Origin: Curtobacterium sp. MCJR17_055
Lineage (GTDB): Bacteria; Actinomycetota; Actinomycetes; Actinomycetales; Microbacteriaceae
Direction: 5' to 3'
DNA: 64,000 bases
Assembly: GCF_003224335.1 (NCBI RefSeq)
Contig: NZ_QKLF01000002.1
Span: 310,001-374,000, forward strand
In this document: positions 44,634-53,290 of the stretch, piece by piece
Position numbering within the stretch: position 1 is the stretch's first letter
Layout: each line of letters starts with the position of its first letter
Translations under genes and position numbers: made by a program
The notes under the pieces: model-generated
The model's input: only the letters and a program-made list of their open reading frames with translations
Database searches by the model: none
What the model was told of the DNA's origin: nothing

Positions 44634-45371
44634 TCAGGAAACGGGTAGCGGGTCCCAAGCGCCGTGGAACTCGAGGAGGAAGGTCGGATCGTCCCGGTCC
44701 GGGCGGAAGGCGGTGCTCACGCTGAACCGGAAACCGTCTGTCTTCGGGATGCTCGCACTCACGCCGACTCGCGGTGAGCTGAGCGGGTCGACGGTTGCGG
44801 CACGTTCGATTTGCTCTTGCAACTCGGACACGGTGTCATCCGGCAAGCCGAGTTCTTGCAGGGCTTTACGGTACGCAGCCACACCCGCCTCGGCTCCCTG
44901 AGCAGCCGGGGCATCGACGCGGAGGTCGAAGAACCGCCCCGCCGGCGAGAGCTCCTTGCCGGTCGCTCGACTCGTGATCGCCTGGTCGTTCTCGCTGAGC
45001 TCGAACACCACCTCGTTCGCTCGGACGTCGACGTCTTCTCCCCCCGGGAGCAGGAAGCGGACAGGACGACCACCGGGGGTGGACGAACTGTAGGCGCCGA
45101 CCATCACGGTGTCGTCGGGATCGATCCCGAATGCCTCGGCTGTGGGCGGAACCGTGAGGTCCCAGACCTCCACACCGTCCTTGATCGCCATTGCTGTCGG
45201 ACGGGGACCGTGGTGGTCCACGTCGTGTGCTGCACGGTCCGCGGGGGCAACGGGAACGGCTTCAGGACGGGACGGGACGACCGCTGCTGCGCATGCGGAG
45301 AGGAGCAACGACGTCACGACCACTCCCACCCCGATGCCGACTCGTCTGCGGCGTCCCCGTCCGAAGTACAT
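44634..45371 (-). CDS. lipoprotein of a tandem paralogous family, member 2
   Basis: 245 aa; ATG 45371 overlaps the stop of member 3 (TGATG). Lipobox LLLSAC (Cys at about 27). Same domain as its neighbours but the most divergent copy: KDGVEVWDLTVPPTAEAFGI, GGRPVRFLLPGGEDVDVRAN, FDLRVDAPAAQGAEAGVAAY, ASIPKTDGFRFS and EFHGAWDPLPV. Base use in its middle is slightly less GC-rich than in the sister copies. Function unknown. Confidence 0.7.
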   Translation of the reverse strand: MYFGRGRRRRVGIGVGVVVTSLLLSACAAAVVPSRPEAVPVAPADRAAHDVDHHGPRPTAMAIKDGVEVWDLTVPPTAEAFGIDPDDTVMVGAYSSSTPGGRPVRFLLPGGEDVDVRANEVVFELSENDQAITSRATGKELSPAGRFFDLRVDAPAAQGAEAGVAAYRKALQELGLPDDTVSELQEQIERAATVDPLSSPRVGVSASIPKTDGFRFSVSTAFRPDRDDPTFLLEFHGAWDPLPVS

Positions 45372-46105
45372 CACGGGATCGGGACGGGGTCCCACGCGCC
45401 GTTGAGCCGCAGGGCGAAGAGCAGCGGCTCGTCGTTCGGCCGGAACGACGAACTCACGCCGAAGTCGAGCCCGTTCGTCTTCGGCACGCTGGCGTTGGCA
45501 CCGACTGGTTGGGACGCGTCCACCGGGTCGACCGAGTCGGCTGCTGCGACCTTGTCCTGGAGCTTCCGAACGGACGTACTCGGAAGGTCGAGCTGCCGGA
45601 GGACGTCCCGATACCCGTCGACACCGGCATCTGCGCCCTCGACCGTCAGGGCATCGACCTGGAGGTGGAACAGCCGACCTTCGGGCAGGGTCACCGCACC
45701 CGAGTCGTCCTTCCGCTCCTCTTTGCTGTCGAGTGCGTCGAAGATCACCTGGGTCGCCTGCACCTGGACCTCCTCGCCGCCGGGAAGCAGCAGCCTGACC
45801 GGGCGACCGCCGGGACCCGTGGAGGCATAGGCGCCGACGAGGGCGGCGGTGTTCTCCGGGACGTCCGTGTCGATCCCGAACGCCTCGACCGAGGGCGGCA
45901 CCGTCAGGTCCCAGGTCTCGACCCCGTTCTCGTATGACCTGGCGGTGGGTTCAGGGCCTCGATGGCTCACGCCGTGCTCGCTTCCGTCGGAGGTGGACGA
46001 CCCGACGGGCGCCGGGTCGGGGGGTCCGGGCGTGCACCCGGTGAGGAGCACGACCACCAGGGCGGCGATCGCGGGCCCGAGGACGCGGGTCGGTGTCATC
46101 GCCAT
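45371..46105 (-). CDS. lipoprotein of a tandem paralogous family, member 3
   Basis: 244 aa. Signal peptide MAMTPTRVLGPAIAALVVVL with LLTGC lipobox (Cys at about 24). Very similar to member 1: ENGVETWDLTVPPSVEAFGI, GGRPVRLLLPGGEEVQVQAT, GRLFHLQVDALTVEGADAGV, AWDPVPIP end. The ATG overlaps the last ten bases of the large upstream gene, so these products are probably made in fixed ratio. Likely partner of the upstream helical protein on the cell surface. Confidence 0.7.
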   Translation of the reverse strand: MAMTPTRVLGPAIAALVVVLLTGCTPGPPDPAPVGSSTSDGSEHGVSHRGPEPTARSYENGVETWDLTVPPSVEAFGIDTDVPENTAALVGAYASTGPGGRPVRLLLPGGEEVQVQATQVIFDALDSKEERKDDSGAVTLPEGRLFHLQVDALTVEGADAGVDGYRDVLRQLDLPSTSVRKLQDKVAAADSVDPVDASQPVGANASVPKTNGLDFGVSSSFRPNDEPLLFALRLNGAWDPVPIP

Positions 46106-48051
46106 CTGAACTCCGTGTCGTGCAGGTCGTCCACCAGGTCGCCCAGGCGGTGGTCGAGTCGTCGGTCCTGGATCCGGTCGGGGACCGACCCGGCGACGAG
46201 CTCGCGCGCACGCTCCGGGTCGTCGTGCGCGAGGGTCTGCCAGGCGGGCAGGGTGTCGTGTTCGATGTAGTCCCAGCGGACCGGGAAGTCGGAGAGGTTC
46301 TGCGACGGGATGTACACCGTCTCGGTCACGCCCTGCACCCCGGGCACCGTCGGCAGTGCATCCACCGTGACGGACGCCCCGCCCTCGTACTGGCCGAGTG
46401 TCTTCGTCCCCGGGATGGACGCATCCCCGACGATGCCGAGCACCGTGGTGAAGGCCTCACCGGTGACGGGATGGTCCCGCATCGTGTTGTACTGGCGCTG
46501 GATCGTGTCGTGCTGCTCCCGGTACAGCAGCGCCCCGTTCCCCCGGTCGACCAGGTCCTGCGACCCGGTTCGCATCCCCGTGTCGATGTCGTTCCAGGCG
46601 TCTTCCGCGTACTGTGCCGACACTGCCTGCTCGGACGGGGACTGGTCAGCGCCACCAGCGAGCAGTCCAGCCGCGCGGAGCTCCTTGACACCGTCCATCC
46701 CGGCGTCGAGGTACGCCTCGTGCATGGTGGAGGCATCGAGGAAGATGCCCTTCTGCATGTCGAGGAACGTCTTCTCGTAGAAGGCGATCTCGTTGTCGCC
46801 CATGGTCGCGAGCACGTCCGTGAGCGGCCGCATCGACTGCGGCAGCAACGGTGTCACCTCGCCGATGTGGTCGCGGAAGGAGTGCAGGTCGAGGAACCCG
46901 GCGGCGAAGTCCGGCCCGACCATGTTCGCCATCCCCGCCCACATGAAGTCCGGGTTGTCGAGGTAGAGCTGTGCGTAGTACTGGTACGACCCCGTCACCT
47001 GTCCGAGCAGCGCCTCTGCGCCCCGAGCGGTGTCCCAGGTGGCCATGTCGATCCCCACCTTCTCCGCTGCCCGCGACACGTACATGCGCTGCAGCACGGT
47101 CGCGAAGTCGACCGGATCGGCTCCGCGGGCGCGCTCCGCCTGGACGATCGCGGAGTACACGGTCGACGGGGTGCCCCATGCGGGCGGTGTCGTCACCAGG
47201 GCGTCGAGCACCTCGGGGTGCGCGGCGAGCCACGCAGCACCGACGTCGGCGTCCATGTGCCGGAGGACCTCGACCGGGTCCTGGCCCTGCGTCGTCAGGT
47301 AAGCGGCGACCGCGAGGTCGAGCGCGTGGTTCGTGAGGGTCCCGCTGCCGGCGTGCTCGAACGCGGCGGCCACGTGCTCCATCCACGTGACGTCGGCGTC
47401 GTTCTCGTCGACGAAGCGCGACCCGTTGTCGAGGAAGCCGGAGCCACCGACCGGCACCCACGAGGAACTCGACGTGAACCGTGTCCAGGCGTCCGCGACC
47501 TCCTCCAGGTGCTGCCGCATGGTGGTGTTGCACGACCGGGACTGCGTCGCGAAGGACCGGAGGGCATCCGGTTTCGCGCTGCTGGTCCCCGATGCGTTGC
47601 CGCTGCTCGTCCGCGTTCGCTGCGAGGCGGTGAACGCGACGGAGATCGTCGACGGCCGGACCGCGGGCTCGGACGGTCGGGGGTCGAACAGCTCCTCGAT
47701 GTCGCTGACGACGGGACCGAGCGGCTGGGTCCGTCGACGCTCGTCCCGGTCGGCCTCCCGACCCTCCCAGGCCCGCACCTCGTCGAGCCGTCGGTTCTCC
47801 TCCGCGGCCTGCTGCTTCGCCCGCTCGACCTGTTGTGCGAGGTCGTCCATCGCACGAGCGAGCCGACCCCGCTCCGAGGACTCGGTGACGCTCGCCGTCC
47901 GGAACAGTTCGGCGTACCCCCCGCGGAACTCCTGCATCGCGGTCTCGACCGCGCCTCGCCGGGCACCGCTCTGCCCGGTGAAGGCTCCGTCCGCGGACTG
48001 CGCCGCCCTGATCAGCGCCCCCGCTGCAGCATCGTCGAATTCGACCCCCAT
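46096..48051 (-). CDS. large helical protein, possible WXG100-like/DUF6571-type
   Basis: 651 aa without a signal peptide. Residues 1-115 are alpha-helical and Gly/Ala/Gln-rich (FDDAAAGALIRAAQSADGAF, RGRLARAMDDLAQQVERAKQ), reminiscent of ESX/WXG100 N-termini. The middle and C-terminal parts are helical with many aromatic residues (WMEHVAAAFEHAG, IAFYEKTFLDMQKGIFLDAS). ESX-type secretion or a polymorphic-toxin-like role is inferred, since leaderless proteins of this layout exist in Actinobacteria, but no ESX genes are in the window. Overlaps the first lipoprotein gene. Confidence 0.5.
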   Translation of the reverse strand: MGVEFDDAAAGALIRAAQSADGAFTGQSGARRGAVETAMQEFRGGYAELFRTASVTESSERGRLARAMDDLAQQVERAKQQAAEENRRLDEVRAWEGREADRDERRRTQPLGPVVSDIEELFDPRPSEPAVRPSTISVAFTASQRTRTSSGNASGTSSAKPDALRSFATQSRSCNTTMRQHLEEVADAWTRFTSSSSWVPVGGSGFLDNGSRFVDENDADVTWMEHVAAAFEHAGSGTLTNHALDLAVAAYLTTQGQDPVEVLRHMDADVGAAWLAAHPEVLDALVTTPPAWGTPSTVYSAIVQAERARGADPVDFATVLQRMYVSRAAEKVGIDMATWDTARGAEALLGQVTGSYQYYAQLYLDNPDFMWAGMANMVGPDFAAGFLDLHSFRDHIGEVTPLLPQSMRPLTDVLATMGDNEIAFYEKTFLDMQKGIFLDASTMHEAYLDAGMDGVKELRAAGLLAGGADQSPSEQAVSAQYAEDAWNDIDTGMRTGSQDLVDRGNGALLYREQHDTIQRQYNTMRDHPVTGEAFTTVLGIVGDASIPGTKTLGQYEGGASVTVDALPTVPGVQGVTETVYIPSQNLSDFPVRWDYIEHDTLPAWQTLAHDDPERARELVAGSVPDRIQDRRLDHRLGDLVDDLHDTEFRWR

Positions 48052-48109
48052 GGGTGGCATGGTAGCCACGTTGCCCGGGCACCGGTACGGCTTCGTACTC
48101 CGGACCCGT

Positions 48110-48511
48110 TCAGCGCTCGGAACGCGGACCGCCCCTGACGATGAGCGCGACCATGAGCGCCGCCGCCCCCAGCAACAGGAGACCGAGCGGACCCGCTGCC
48201 CCACCGAAGCTCGCGGCCACACCGAGCCAGACGACCCCGCCCAACGCCATCAGCCCGGCCAGGACGCCCGCTCCGGCGTCGAGCAGCTCGCGGGGTGCCG
48301 GCACCACCACCAGCGCGATCACCGTGAGCACGGCCGCTGCCGGCGCACCCCACGTGAGCAGCCCGTACGCGATCCCGTTGTACGAGGCCAGTCCGAGCGG
48401 GTAGCTCACGATCAGGAAGGGCAGTGGCAGGACCATCAGCACGTCGACGACCACGACGAGCAGTGCGAACAGCCGCCAGCGGCGACGGACGCGCGGTCGC
48501 GGTTCCGACAT
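48110..48511 (-). CDS. membrane protein, 133 aa
   Basis: Unrecognised. Basic N-terminus (MSEPRPRVRRRWR) then four hydrophobic helices: LFALLVVVVDVLMVLPLPFL, YGLLTWGAPAAAVLTVIALV, AGAGVLAGLMALGGVVWLGV and AGPLGLLLLGAAALMVALIV. GGGGGAGA precedes the ATG. It ends 59 bases before the large helical protein gene on the same strand and may be the first gene of the lipoprotein operon. Function unknown. Confidence 0.6.
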   Translation of the reverse strand: MSEPRPRVRRRWRLFALLVVVVDVLMVLPLPFLIVSYPLGLASYNGIAYGLLTWGAPAAAVLTVIALVVVPAPRELLDAGAGVLAGLMALGGVVWLGVAASFGGAAGPLGLLLLGAAALMVALIVRGGPRSER

Positions 48512-48583
48512 GGTCTCCCCCTCGTCACCGCGCACGGTCGGCGCGGCCCCCGCCCTCAGTCTGCCGGACCGGGCCGGTCGCGG

Positions 48584-48621
48584 CCGGGAGGCCCGTGGCG
48601 GTGCCGCGGTGCGCCTCCCGG
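48584..48621. terminator. GACGGGAGGC-type palindrome, copy 9 (variant)
   Basis: CCGGGAGGC...GCCTCCCGG flanking a GC-rich loop between the membrane protein and the end of the alcohol dehydrogenase gene. Confidence 0.6.
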
Positions 48622-48638
48622 CCGCCACACGGTGGCGA

Positions 48639-49676
48639 CTACAGGACGACGACCGTCGTGCCGGCCGCCGTCGCCGGCCGGTCCATCGCGGCGAGCGCCG
48701 CCGGCGCGTCCTCGAGCGCGATCGTCCGCCCGACCAGCGGTGCCGGGTCGAGACGGCCCGCGGCGATCTCGGCGAGCATCGCCGGGTACTCGTGCGCGGA
48801 CATCCCGTGGCTGCCGAGCAGTTCGAGCTCGAGGCCGATGACGCGGCCGAGGTCGACCTGCGGGCTGGCGTCCGCGCCGGCGAGGAGCCCGACCTGCACG
48901 TGCCGACCGCCGGGGCGGAGGGCGGCGATGCCCTGCCGCACCAGGGCGGCGCGTCCGAGCGCCTCGACGACGACGTGCGCGCCGCCCTCCGTCGCCGCTC
49001 GGACCTGCTCGTCGACGTCGTCCGTCCGCGCGTCGACCGTGGTGGTGGCGCCGAGGGTGCGGGCGAGCGCGAGCGCCTCGGCGGAGACGTCCACTGCGGT
49101 CACCCGTGCACCGCGGGAGACGGCGACGACGATCGCCGAGAGCCCGACTCCCCCGCAGCCGAACACGACGACGTGCTCGCCGGGGGCGGTTCGGGCGCGG
49201 TTCACGACCGCGCGGTAGGCGGTGGCGAACCGGCAGCCGAGTCCGGCGGCGGTGGCGTCGTCGATGGCGTCCGGCACCGCGACGAGGTTCGTGTCCGCGT
49301 GGTGCACGACGACCCGCTCGGCGAAGGACCCGGGCCGGTCGAACCCGGGCTGGGTCTGGTTCGGGCAGATGCTCTGGCGGCCGGCGACGCACGTGGGGCA
49401 GGTGCCGCACGCGTTCACGAACGGGGCGGTGACGCGTGTGCCGGCCTGCCACTGCCGGACCTCGTCCCCGACCTGCTCGACGACGCCGACGAACTCGTGT
49501 CCGGGGACGTGCGGCAGCGACACCGTGTCGTCGTGCCCGCGCCAGGCGTGCCAGTCACTGCGGCAGACGCCGGTCGCGACCACGCGGACCACGGCGGCGT
49601 GCGGCGGACACTCCGGGTCGGGGACCTCGGTGACGGCCGGCGTCGCGGAGAAGGCGGTGAAGGTCACGGCGCGCAT
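48639..49676 (-). CDS. zinc-dependent alcohol dehydrogenase
   Basis: Medium-chain dehydrogenase, 345 aa. Catalytic zinc ligands in GVCRSDWH (Cys, Asp/His) and PGHEFVGVV (His, Glu); structural zinc cysteines in NACGTCPTC...SICP. The cofactor motif VFGCGGVGLSAIVVAVSRGA gives GxGxxG, and VDVSAEAL the ribose site. It resembles YahK/AdhT-like NAD(P) alcohol dehydrogenases. ATG 49676 gives MRAVTF; a start two codons upstream is possible. Monocistronic, divergent from a small gene. Substrate unknown. Confidence 0.92.
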   Translation of the reverse strand: MRAVTFTAFSATPAVTEVPDPECPPHAAVVRVVATGVCRSDWHAWRGHDDTVSLPHVPGHEFVGVVEQVGDEVRQWQAGTRVTAPFVNACGTCPTCVAGRQSICPNQTQPGFDRPGSFAERVVVHHADTNLVAVPDAIDDATAAGLGCRFATAYRAVVNRARTAPGEHVVVFGCGGVGLSAIVVAVSRGARVTAVDVSAEALALARTLGATTTVDARTDDVDEQVRAATEGGAHVVVEALGRAALVRQGIAALRPGGRHVQVGLLAGADASPQVDLGRVIGLELELLGSHGMSAHEYPAMLAEIAAGRLDPAPLVGRTIALEDAPAALAAMDRPATAAGTTVVVL

Positions 49677-49715
49677 GGGCACGATCCTCCCATCCCGGCC
49701 CGTAGTGTCGACGGC

Positions 49716-50183
49716 GTGGTGACCGCCAGGACGTTCCCGTTCTCCCCGCGCAGCGCCACCGCGCTCCGGGTCGGGGACCTCGTCCCCGTGCAGGGCGAGA
49801 GCGGGCGGTGGTCGTGTCTGCAGGTCCTCGAACTGCAGCCGCGCGTCCGCGTGAACCTCGTCGTCGGGATCCTCGACTGGCGGGCGGACGGGCCGCCGTC
49901 ACCGGAGACCGTCAGCGGCGTCGCGCCGCTCGAGCGTGCTGCGACCCGGATCGAGGTGTTCACCGAGGGCGGCCTCCAGGTCGTCGGATCGGTGCCTCCG
50001 AGTGACGCCGGACAGGAGACCTGGTTCGGCCCGGCGTACATCGGCAAGCGGACGCGTGTTTGGGGCTGGATGGCCGCCATCCGGCTGGCTCGCGGGTACG
50101 CCGACACCGGGATGCTGCCGTACCGCTCCTCGGGGCCGGCTGGTGAGGGAGGCCCGACGGTCAGTCCGCCGGGTGGTCGCTGA
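49716..50183 (+). CDS. hypothetical protein, 155 aa
   Basis: Unrecognised cytosolic protein; two adjacent GTG codons (49716, 49719) are possible starts. It begins VVTARTFPFSPRSATALRVGD, followed by LVPVQGESGRWSCLQVLELQ and RVRVNLVVGILDWRADGPPS, a pattern of short beta strands resembling immunity-type proteins of the Imm26 kind, though not convincingly. The 3' end overlaps the convergent TetR gene by 23 bases, which is unusual and could mean the true stop codon or reading frame end is shared regulatory territory. Confidence 0.55.
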   Translation: MVTARTFPFSPRSATALRVGDLVPVQGESGRWSCLQVLELQPRVRVNLVVGILDWRADGPPSPETVSGVAPLERAATRIEVFTEGGLQVVGSVPPSDAGQETWFGPAYIGKRTRVWGWMAAIRLARGYADTGMLPYRSSGPAGEGGPTVSPPGGR

Positions 50184-50775
50184 CCGGACGCGTGCCCGAG
50201 GAGTGCGCACCCGGAGCCGGGGTCGTGCGCTCCCGGACCAGTGTGGACACCTCGTCGATCGTCTCGGCCAACGACCGCTCCCCGGTCCCCGCCGCCCACT
50301 GCTCGAGGGCGACCTGGAACACGAGCACGCCGAGTTCCGCGACGACGGTCGCCTGCAGCGGGGTCTGTCCACGCTCGACGAAGGCGGCCTGCGCGGCACG
50401 GACCAGGTCGGACCGCTTGCGGGCGTCCCGGTCACGGAGTTCGTCGTTCCCCTCGATGATCCGGCGCCAGGCGGCGGTCTGCTCGTGGTGGCCGTCGAAG
50501 CGCGCCGCCGAGATCTGGTGCAGCACGTGCCGGACGACCTGCGTCGGGTCGAGGTCCGCCGGTGCGCCGACGATCAGTCGCGCTGCGGTCTCGGGGATCT
50601 CGGACCCGGCGAAGACGACCTCGCGCTTGTCGGTGAAGTGCCGGAAGAACGTCCTGGTGGTCAGCCCGGCGCGCGCGGTGATCTGCGGCACCGTCGTGGC
50701 GGCGAACCCCTGCTCGGCGAAGAGCTCGAACGCGGCGCGCTCGAGCCGTCCTCGTGCATCCGGAGCCCATCGCAT
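50161..50775 (-). CDS. TetR family transcriptional regulator
   Basis: 204 aa. HTH: RGRLERAAFELFAEQGFAAT, VPQITARAGLTTRTFFRHFTD, KREVVFAGSE. The C-terminal domain is all-helical with FVERGQTPLQATVVAELGVL. Divergent from a quinone-oxidoreductase-like gene; two GACA...TGTC palindromes sit between the starts, so it probably represses that gene and itself. The 3' end overlaps the convergent hypothetical gene. Confidence 0.9.
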   Translation of the reverse strand: MRWAPDARGRLERAAFELFAEQGFAATTVPQITARAGLTTRTFFRHFTDKREVVFAGSEIPETAARLIVGAPADLDPTQVVRHVLHQISAARFDGHHEQTAAWRRIIEGNDELRDRDARKRSDLVRAAQAAFVERGQTPLQATVVAELGVLVFQVALEQWAAGTGERSLAETIDEVSTLVRERTTPAPGAHSSGTRPVSDHPAD

Positions 50776-50793
50776 CGTCCGATCGTAGCTGAC

Positions 50794-50834
50794 GACACGA
50801 CGTGTCATGAGGCGTACGATGACATCACGTGTCA
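50794..50834. promoter_or_regulatory. twin TetR operators
   Basis: GACACGACGTGTC (50794-50806) and TGACATCACGTGTCA (50820-50834) are two palindromes with related half-sites, GACA and TGTC, between the divergent TetR and dehydrogenase starts. Their centres are 27 bp apart. The first lies about 20 bases from the TetR start. Confidence 0.65.
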
Positions 50835-50869
50835 TCGCGATGATCGGCACCGGAGAGCGAGGAGCCCGC

Positions 50870-51940
50870 ATGACCGCCGACGACCCCACCACCACGAACG
50901 CCGCACTGTTCCTGCTCAGCCCTCGCGGCCCCTTCGAGGTCCGGCCCACCCCGGTGCCGACCCCAGCCGCCGGCCAGGTCGTCGTCCGCGTCCGTGCCGT
51001 GGCGGTGAACCCCGTCGACGCGATCACCGGCCCGCTCCGGCGCCTCGTGACCCCGTGGGTGCGCTTCCCGACCGTCCTCGGCAGCGACGTCGCCGGCGAG
51101 GTCCTCGCCGTCGGACCGGACGTCACGGCCCTCGCGGTGGGCGACCGGGTGACCGCGTTCGCCGCCGGACAGGAGAAGCCGCGGAACAGCACGGCCGAGG
51201 GCGGGTTCCAGCGGATCGTGACCGTCCTCGAGCGCGTCACCACGCGCCTCCCGGACGACCTGTCATTCGAGCAGGCCTCCGTCCTGCCGCTCGCGCTGGC
51301 GACGGCGGCTGCGGGCCTGTACGAAGCCGACCAGCTGGCCCTCCCCCTGCCGGGCGACGGCACGGACCGGAGCGACCAGGTGGTCCTCGTCTGGGGCGCG
51401 TCGACGAGCGTCGGGAGCAACGCCGTCCAGCTCGCCCGTGCCAGCGGCTACACGGTGGTCGCGACCGCCGGTCGGGCGAACCACGACCTCGTCCGTTCCC
51501 TCGGCGCCGACGCCGTCCTGGACTACCGGGACGACGACGTGGACGCCGAGGTCGTCGCGGCACTGCGGGGCCGTCGGCTCGCGGGCACGATCGCCATCGG
51601 TAGTGGGTCGCTCGGGCACGCCCTGCGGATCATTCGTCGCGCATCCGGGGCGAAGCGCATCGCGTCCGCCTACCCCGATCCGGTCACCGCGGTGCGGTCA
51701 CGGATCGCCCGCCTCCGCGGCATCCGCGTCTCCGCCATCTGGGGCGGGACCCCGGTGGTCTCCCCCGTCGGTCCGGCCGTCTTCCGCGACTTCCTGCCCG
51801 CGGCGCTGGCCGACGGGCGCTTCCGCGCAGCCCCGGAAGCGATGGTCGTCGGACACGGACTGGAGGCCCTCCCCGGCGCCCTGCAGACGCTGCGGAACGG
51901 CGTGTCCGCCCGCAAGGTCGTGGTGTCGATGGGCGACTGA
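50870..51940 (+). CDS. zinc-type/quinone oxidoreductase-like alcohol dehydrogenase
   Basis: Medium-chain reductase, 356 aa, without zinc ligands. N-terminal FEVRPTPVPTPAAGQVVVRV, AVNPVDAITG, and FPTVLGSDVAGEVLAVGPDV define the GroES-like domain; the Rossmann site is VVLVWGASTSVGSNAVQLARASG. This matches the enone or quinone-reductase (QOR/Zeta-crystallin-like) branch. GAGGAG precedes ATG 50870. The divergent TetR with twin operators probably controls it, so it could be induced by electrophiles. Confidence 0.88.
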   Translation: MTADDPTTTNAALFLLSPRGPFEVRPTPVPTPAAGQVVVRVRAVAVNPVDAITGPLRRLVTPWVRFPTVLGSDVAGEVLAVGPDVTALAVGDRVTAFAAGQEKPRNSTAEGGFQRIVTVLERVTTRLPDDLSFEQASVLPLALATAAAGLYEADQLALPLPGDGTDRSDQVVLVWGASTSVGSNAVQLARASGYTVVATAGRANHDLVRSLGADAVLDYRDDDVDAEVVAALRGRRLAGTIAIGSGSLGHALRIIRRASGAKRIASAYPDPVTAVRSRIARLRGIRVSAIWGGTPVVSPVGPAVFRDFLPAALADGRFRAAPEAMVVGHGLEALPGALQTLRNGVSARKVVVSMGD

Positions 51941-51964
51941 GCCCCCGCGCCTCGAGGCCGTCGA

Positions 51965-52189
51965 TCAGGCGAGCGAACCCACGACGCGGTAGCCGTACCC
52001 GTCGGCAGCGAGGGGGCGGTGCAGGCGGGCGTGCGTCGCCGCCCACATCCGTCCCAGGTAGCGGAGTCGTTCCGGGGCCATGCCACGAACGGTCAGGTCC
52101 ACGTCCTGGGCTCCCGGCTCCTGCAGCACCAGGGTGCGCAGGGTGCCGGTCGGGTCGAGGGTGACGTGCTTGGCGGTGGTGCTGGTCAT
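51965..52189 (-). CDS. hypothetical protein, 74 aa
   Basis: Small cytosolic protein with an AAAGGAG ribosome site. Sequence MTSTTAKHVTLDPTGTLRTL, then EPGAQDVDLTVRGMAPERLR and WAATHARLHRPLAADGYGYR, has no recognised domain or membrane segment. It is convergent with the dehydrogenase, 24 bases away. Function unknown; the ribosome site and codon bias support expression. Confidence 0.6.
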   Translation of the reverse strand: MTSTTAKHVTLDPTGTLRTLVLQEPGAQDVDLTVRGMAPERLRYLGRMWAATHARLHRPLAADGYGYRVVGSLA

Positions 52190-52360
52190 GGTGGAGCTCC
52201 TTTGTCGCGTTCCGTCCGGGACCCGGAGGGTCGGGGGCGTGCGGTGTCCCACGCTCCTCGGTCCGGCGTGCGCGTGGACACAGGCGCAGGGGACACACGG
52301 TCCCGGTGCGCCTGACGTGCAGCCGCGGTGGAGTCAACGTCAGCCGTGTGCCCGAACTCG

Positions 52361-53197
52361 TCAGTCCACGACGCAGTGGGTGACCGCGTCCAGTTCGAGT
52401 GTCGATGCCTCGTGTCCGGGCGGCGGGACAGGAGACTCCACGTCGACGAACAGGTCTCCGGAGCGCGTCGAGACGACCAGCCGCGAGACGCCACCGGTGT
52501 CGTCGTCCGTCTCCACCTCGACGGAGCGGCCGTGTGCCTCGGCGTCCTCGCGGATGGCGTCGATCGCGTCCTGGACGTCGTCGACCTCGTAGGACTCGAG
52601 GTCCACACTCGACCAGTCGACGCCGTCGTACCCGACGGACAGGTCGCAGATGTCCCCGCGCAGCCATTCCATGTCGTCGGACGATTCGCTGCCGGGCTCA
52701 GGGGCGGAGCCGGACGGCTGCGGCTCCGGCAGCGTGGCGACGGCATCGGCGTGGACCTGCTCCAACTCGTCGCGCATCGAGTCGGGGTCCTGCCGTTCTG
52801 CGGCCGTGGTGCGGTCGAGCGCGGCCCGGTACTCCTGCGCGTCCGGGATCCGGGTCGCGAAGAGCGCCGGCGCCAGCAGTGCCGTCAGGAGCAGGCCCGC
52901 GGCGCCGCCGACGAGCGCACCCGCGAAGGACTGCGACCGTCGGACGACGCACAGGACGGCGAGCACGACGGCACCCGCCATCGGGACCAGTCCGCCGAGG
53001 ACGATCGCGAGGACCCACACGTGGAGGTACTCGAACGCGTTCGCAGGGTCCCCGAACGACGAGTCGAGGCTGAACCCGACCAGGATGCAGAACGCGACGA
53101 CCGCGAGCACCGGGCCCAGGACCGCCAGGGCGATCGACCACTGCCGCAGTCGAGTGTCCCGATGGACCACCAGGTCGTCCCGCTGCACGTTCGTCAT
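52361..53197 (-). CDS. membrane protein with C-terminal extracellular domain, 278 aa
   Basis: Unrecognised. Three membrane segments at about 22-45 (IALAVLGPVLAVVAFCILVG), 60-85 (VWVLAIVLGGLVPMAGAVVL) and 92-112 (GALVGGAAGLLLTALLAPAL). The remaining 165 residues are acidic and likely outside the cell (DEYRAAL-like helix, EPEPGSESSDDMEW, ETDDDTGGVSRLVVSTRSGD), ending in a Cys. Monocistronic. It could be a stress or envelope protein, but nothing supports a specific role. Confidence 0.6.
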   Translation of the reverse strand: MTNVQRDDLVVHRDTRLRQWSIALAVLGPVLAVVAFCILVGFSLDSSFGDPANAFEYLHVWVLAIVLGGLVPMAGAVVLAVLCVVRRSQSFAGALVGGAAGLLLTALLAPALFATRIPDAQEYRAALDRTTAAERQDPDSMRDELEQVHADAVATLPEPQPSGSAPEPGSESSDDMEWLRGDICDLSVGYDGVDWSSVDLESYEVDDVQDAIDAIREDAEAHGRSVEVETDDDTGGVSRLVVSTRSGDLFVDVESPVPPPGHEASTLELDAVTHCVVD

Positions 53198-53290
53198 GAT
53201 CCCCCCGACCAGTCAGTCACCACCGTAGCCAGGGAGCACGCTCCGCGTCCGGTCGACGTGGATCTCCCCCGGTGGTTCGGCGCCCCAGCG

